From positions 10,292,001 through 10,356,000 of the forward strand of contig CM055611.1 in assembly GCA_029379385.1 (NCBI GenBank): DNA of 64,000 nt, read 5' to 3'. Shown here one piece after another: positions 59,442-64,000 of the stretch (its first letter is position 1; each line of letters starts with the position of its first letter). Source of the DNA: Quillaja saponaria (lineage: Eukaryota > Streptophyta > Magnoliopsida > Fabales > Quillajaceae). Made by a program: the position numbers and the translations under genes. The notes under the pieces are model-generated. The model saw nothing but the letters and a program-made list of their open reading frames with translations. It ran no database searches and was not told the DNA's origin.

Positions 59442-62415
59442 TGTAACAACTCTGCATACTATAAGATAAAATATGCACCACAATCCACTAATTATCCTAT
59501 AATATACAAAAATGCTATAGCACCTCTTATAATTTCACACACTCTTGTATAAGATAGATATGTTATGGGTTAACTTGTATCATGGTGGAAACTATTTATG
59601 ATACATGAACCCATTCGAATGTCAGTAATAAATTTAGACATTCTTTAACAACCATGACATAATATATCCTTCTAAATAAAATGCACTTACTTGTACACCA
59701 AAACGAATTAAAATATACATATAATTAATTATCAGAGTTAACATACTACAGCGTGAAGTTAATACAATGGATATAAGGGATTAAGAAATAATAACTATCA
59801 AGTCAACAATAATCCCTATATAACAAAAGGTTTCCCAATGGCTTCAAAATATGCAATCATTGTCTATAAAAGACTTATGCCAAAAGAATGTAGTCTAGGC
59901 AAATCAGTGGCCATGATGTCCTTATTGTTACTCATTTCATTGTGTATAAGGGAATATTCCCAAAAGAGATCCACTTTTAGATTGTCTTGATCCATCTCAA
60001 CATCTTCCAGTAACCACACTAGACCACCCACTGCCTTATCCATCGATATATCCTCATTGAATGCCACCTCAACTGTATTTGCCTCTATTAGTTCTCCAAC
60101 TACTTAGTCAAATATTACTAGGCACCTCATCCACTAATTCCTCAATTACAACACCACCACCAACACTTCCTCTAACACCACTTGGACCATGTTGACGGGG
60201 CACCCCATTATCTATAGGGATATCCTTATGATGGGATTAGTGCACACATATTCTCCCATGAGAAACACATACTGCTATACATGATATGCATGACCAACCT
60301 ACTATATATGAGACAACCAAATAAAGCTACTACTCACATACTGCATTTTTACTATATCATTTGAGACACCAGTTTAAAAATAGTGAGCTATAAATCTCAG
60401 TAGATGTACACATATACATTTTTGAAATTAGATAGGTGTCCCATTTTATAAAATCGAAAAGATGCAATGCATGCACGAGAACCAATTATGAATTTGTGGA
60501 CTATCCATAGGTTGGCTAGCCTGTTAAGAAGCATCTCTAGTCGGATAAGGACTACTGAGTACTAAAGGTGTCCAAATCTACTACAAGTCTACACAGCTGA
60601 CCCCTTCACTGCATAGGTGCTTTGACTACTCTAGCCTACCAACACACAGAGCCTTAAGCGACCTTGTCGCTTACATCAGTTCACTCGACCAGTCCGACCC
60701 ACATTCTATAATCACAAAACCAATCACACACTATACAGTTTCATCATAAACATTAATCATTGAATTTTCATTAAAACAATCACTTATGATCAATGCATGC
60801 ATACGGTAGAACTTTAAGGAGTATAATTAATAGTTTTGCAACTCATGCACACCAAAAATCACATTTGATAGGAATATGCATTATCTACCTTTTACCGTGT
60901 TACCTTAAATTATAGTTTTGTCCACAGTCAATTTTAGTCCTCAGTCAAGTTCGAGTCCAAATTGTCCAATCTAGTGTCCAAATTCAATGTCCAATGTCTA
61001 ATTATTCAAGGTACTCCAATCAGTTAGGGTTCCTCAACTTTGTTTAGGTAAAATTTCATTTCAGTATCAGTTTATTATTTATATTTACCTTTTTATTCCT
61101 TTTCCATTTACCTTATTTCTATTCTTAGGATTAAATTTATTATGTATGACTATTATATTTCTTAGCATATTTGGTTAACAATATAAACCTCTAATTATAT
61201 TACTTGACTATTTAAGGAAACACTAATTTTCAAACTATGCATCTCTGCCAACACTTAATTCCATCAATTCATGATCTAATTCAATTTTCACAATATATAT
61301 ATATATTTATATATCAATTAACCATTTTCAATCAACTTGAATTAATTATACTAGCTAACACTATCATTTTCGGCTAATACCTCAATTATTTCTAGAAATT
61401 CTAAGTTTTGGCCATTAAGTGATTTAGTGAAATTTACTCACAATTTGGACGTAATAATTTTTCCTAGTTCAATTATTACTAATTTAATCATTATAACCTT
61501 AATTATATTATCCAACTTTCTTACTAATTTTGGCCAAGATTCAACCTAATTACTAATTTAATTCTCTAACTAATCTTAAAATTAATTATCATAAAAGCTT
61601 TAAGAATCTAATTAAGGATGTTTGCCTTACAATTTTAACTAATCCACTTGAAAACTCCCCTATACCTCTTGGCCAAGTCAAGATTTATATCCTCGGGTCT
61701 CTCCATCGTATATGCAATGATAGATTTAGATTTCTCCCTTGAATTGAGTCACTCCTCCAAGTTTTACTTAATTATGAAGCTCGGTTTATGTTATATAGAT
61801 TTTTCTTTGTTTCTCTCTACTTCCTTCTTTCCTTCACAGCTTCTCTCTAATTCCTCATAACCTTCCTCTTGATCTTAATTTACTCCTATATATAAGCTTG
61901 ACACCCTATAGCATATATAGCAAGTTATTCCTCTTTATACCTAGCCTGACACCCTCACTCCCCATATACCATCATTGCCTACAATTATTCCTTCATTAAT
62001 TTCTCATTCCTTTATGCCTTGCCACCTAAGCCATTCTATGCACTCCTCCTTGCTGCCACCTTACCTCATGCATTCAACTTTAACTTCTCCTCTTGACACC
62101 TCATTCTTCAACACTTATATTACAAGACACATCACCTCTTTTCCTCACACCAAAACCGGCAACTTATACTTTTTCTTATATTATAATTATAACTCATTAT
62201 TACTAAATATTCTTGTAGCTTATAATCTTGCCAAGCGTCACTTTCCTTACACACCATAATTACTCCATTTATTGCATATTCACTACTCCAATGAATGCAT
62301 TTCTTCCTTGTCTTGACACCTAGCCTATTTGACACCATGCCATTCTTCTGCACGCCACCTAGCTTCTACATGCAAACTACTACTCCAAAACCATGGTTTT
62401 TGAAGACACCATAAT
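59442..62415. mobile_element. LTR-like block interrupting the gypsy LTR, copy 2
   Basis: This is a fuller copy of 31821-34275. It retains a stretch at about 60203-60305 that unit 1 lost, and it continues past the duplication end (62032) to about 62415, where a new TGTAACATC sequence begins. A reverse-strand 67-codon frame (59864-60067) matches that in unit 1, without known domains. There is no pol. Confidence 0.4.
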
Positions 62416-62876
62416 TGTAACATCTCCAAAATTAATACCTAAATTAATTATAGGATAATCAATTATCTTATGAGTTAAATATGATTAAAATTTAGTTACA
62501 TATTATTCCCTGTATAGGAATAGTATATGTGAGTATAAAAATATGTATAAGAGTAGTATTTAACTTTGAACCTTAGATTAATAACATAATATCATAACTA
62601 AGCATGATAAGATAAAGGAAAGTCAAGTGAAGTGTGAAGGAAATTAAAATCCTAGCTTTTCTCTACATAATCTTAAGTTCAGTCATTTTATTTACTTGCT
62701 TTAGTTTAATTGTAGTTAACAATCTCAAATTTTCAATTGTCTGGAGAAAGTTGGAGTTGGTAAATTTTAGTACTTGGCCTGATAGAATTAATTCCTTGTG
62801 GGAACGATACTTAACTTACCCTTTATTACTTGTTTAAAAGATATGTGTGCTTGCATAGTTTTTTTCACAATGTTTT
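62416..62876 (+). mobile_element. Right part of a gypsy LTR
   Basis: The stretch ends with a GTGGGAACGATACTTAAC segment and TATTACTTG, which resembles the conserved 3' end of Tat/Athila-type LTRs, shortly before a primer-binding-site-like sequence. Its left part, from TGTAACATC, may belong to another LTR. Confidence 0.45.
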
Positions 62877-62895
62877 TAGCACCATTACCAAGGAA
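62877..62895 (+). other. Decayed tRNA-Asp-type primer binding site
   Basis: TAGCACCATTACCAAGGAA aligns with the primer binding site of Tat/Athila gypsy elements (TGGCGCCGTTGCCGGGGAT). Six of the differences are G-to-A changes. Confidence 0.55.
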
Positions 62896-62974
62896 TTATT
62901 CTATTCTTGTCAATATTAATACCAATTAGTTCTAGTTTTAATTCATATTTTTTTTCCTTTTTTGTTTTAGGTTT

Positions 62975-64000
62975 ATGCAAAGAACTCGTAGCTTGGAAGA
63001 CATTCATTTTGATCCCGAGATCGAAAAGATAGTTCAAAGACTTCGAAATGAGAACCAACAAGCTACTTTGCAAAATCAGTAATAGCTGATGAACAAGAGC
63101 CTAAGGAGTTAATGGACTATACCATCTCCTTAGTGGAAGGCCATCATTCTAGCATCCAACGGCCAAGCAATTCAAGCTAATAACTTTGAAATTATGCCCA
63201 GCCAGATTCAAATGATCCAACAAATGGAACAATTTGTTAGCCTTCCAAACAATGATCTGAATGCCCATATGGTGATGTTCTTGGAGTTGTGCAACAATTT
63301 CAAGTGCAATGATGTTTCTGATGATGCCATTCTTCTAAGGCTTTTTCCTTCTCACTTTGAGATAAGAAGAGAAGTTGGTTGTACTTCTTACGATCCTACT
63401 CTATCACTACATGGACAGACTTGGCTCAAAAGTTCTTGGCAAAATTCTTTGCACCAGCCAAAATAGCTAAGTTGTAGAATAAAATCACCTCATTCATGCA
63501 ACAAGACCAAGAATCTCTTTACGAAACATGGGAAAGATACAAAGACTTGTTGAGGCAGTTCCCCTACCATGGCAGTCCAAAGTGGCTACAAGTCCAAACC
63601 TTCTGCAATGGTTTGGCTAGGATAACAATAATGACCATTGATGTTGCAGTTGTTGGTACATTAATGGGAAAGTCCATTGATGAAGTATATGAGCTGTTGT
63701 AAGCAATGGCTTTAGATAATTATCAATGACTATCTGAGTGACTTGTAACTTGTAGAATAGCTAGGGTACATGAGTTAGATGCGCTCACTAACTTAACGAT
63801 AAGTGCCAAGTCTAGCTAAAAGATTTGATACTCTTGTTGTTCCGGCAATCAATAATCAAGTTATGGCTTGCGACATATGTGGAGATGGTCATACTAGTGA
63901 CTAATGCCTAAACACTAAAGTAGTGCAATATGTAGGCAATTATAATAGGCAAAACAACCCTTTCTCCAACACTAATACCCCGGGATGGAAAAATCATCTT
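62975..64000 (+). pseudogene. Tat/Athila-type gypsy gag, broken, runs off the window
   Basis: The frame starts MQRTRSLEDIHFDPEIEKIV at 62975 and stops at about 63080. It resumes with QMEQFVSLPNNDLNAHMVMF (63211-63270), CNDVSDDAILLRLFPSHF, then a shifted frame with FMQQDQESLYETWERYKDLL (63495-63554) and a PKWLQVQTFCNGL segment. These follow the Retrotrans_gag order. A zinc knuckle at 63869-63907 reads CDICGDGHTSD, then a stop, then C, so the CCHC spacing is kept but interrupted. It would package element RNA; here it is inactive. The element continues beyond 64000. Confidence 0.8.

Overview
This window is nuclear DNA from a flowering plant, probably a woody eudicot. It is AT-rich, its genes carry many introns with GT/AG borders, and it is full of plant-type LTR retrotransposons, LINEs with an RNase H tail, MITE-like elements and a CACTA-type terminus. 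I could not identify the species. I see no tRNA, rRNA, CRISPR array or bacterial-type operon.

The main structure is a tandem segmental duplication. Unit 1 runs from about 12434 to 34275 and unit 2 from about 34275 to 62032. The junction at 34275 joins the right end of unit 1 directly to the middle of a LINE reverse transcriptase, at the point equivalent to 12434. Each unit carries the same order: LINE 3' half, AT-rich repeat, nuclear gene for mitochondrial ribosomal protein uS2m, a divergent UDP-glucose pyrophosphorylase-like (UGP-like) gene starting only 103 bp downstream, a CACTA-type end, a copia gag relic, gypsy LTR pieces.

The two units have diverged differently. The uS2m genes (16584-17237 and 38056-38709) are both intact, with 11 substitutions of which 8 are silent. 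The UGP-like gene is nearly complete in unit 2 (19 exons, 38813-52659). In unit 1 it has lost exons 3-10 through a 6.3 kb deletion with its scar at 19054/19055, and exon 16 has a 1-base insertion. Over the shared UGP-like exons I count 11 replacement and 5 silent changes. Even the longer copy lacks several signature residues of plant UGPases, so it may be a pseudoenzyme or a gene in decay.

Layout: 1-2266 is AT-rich with a two-copy 0.13 kb repeat; 2267-5773 holds two LTR bodies in tandem; 5774-8690 is AT-rich with a direct repeat pair and an orphan fragment of the uS2m promoter; 8700-14800 is a decayed full-length LINE; 12434-34275 is unit 1; 34275-62032 is unit 2; 62033-64000 is the rest of an LTR block and the start of a Tat/Athila-type gypsy gag.

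I found no undescribed multi-gene system. The observations most worth checking are the duplication junction, the opposite fates of the two neighbouring genes, the unusual acceptor at UGP-like exon 12, the tight uS2m/UGP-like spacing, and the orphan uS2m promoter fragment at 7.2 kb.
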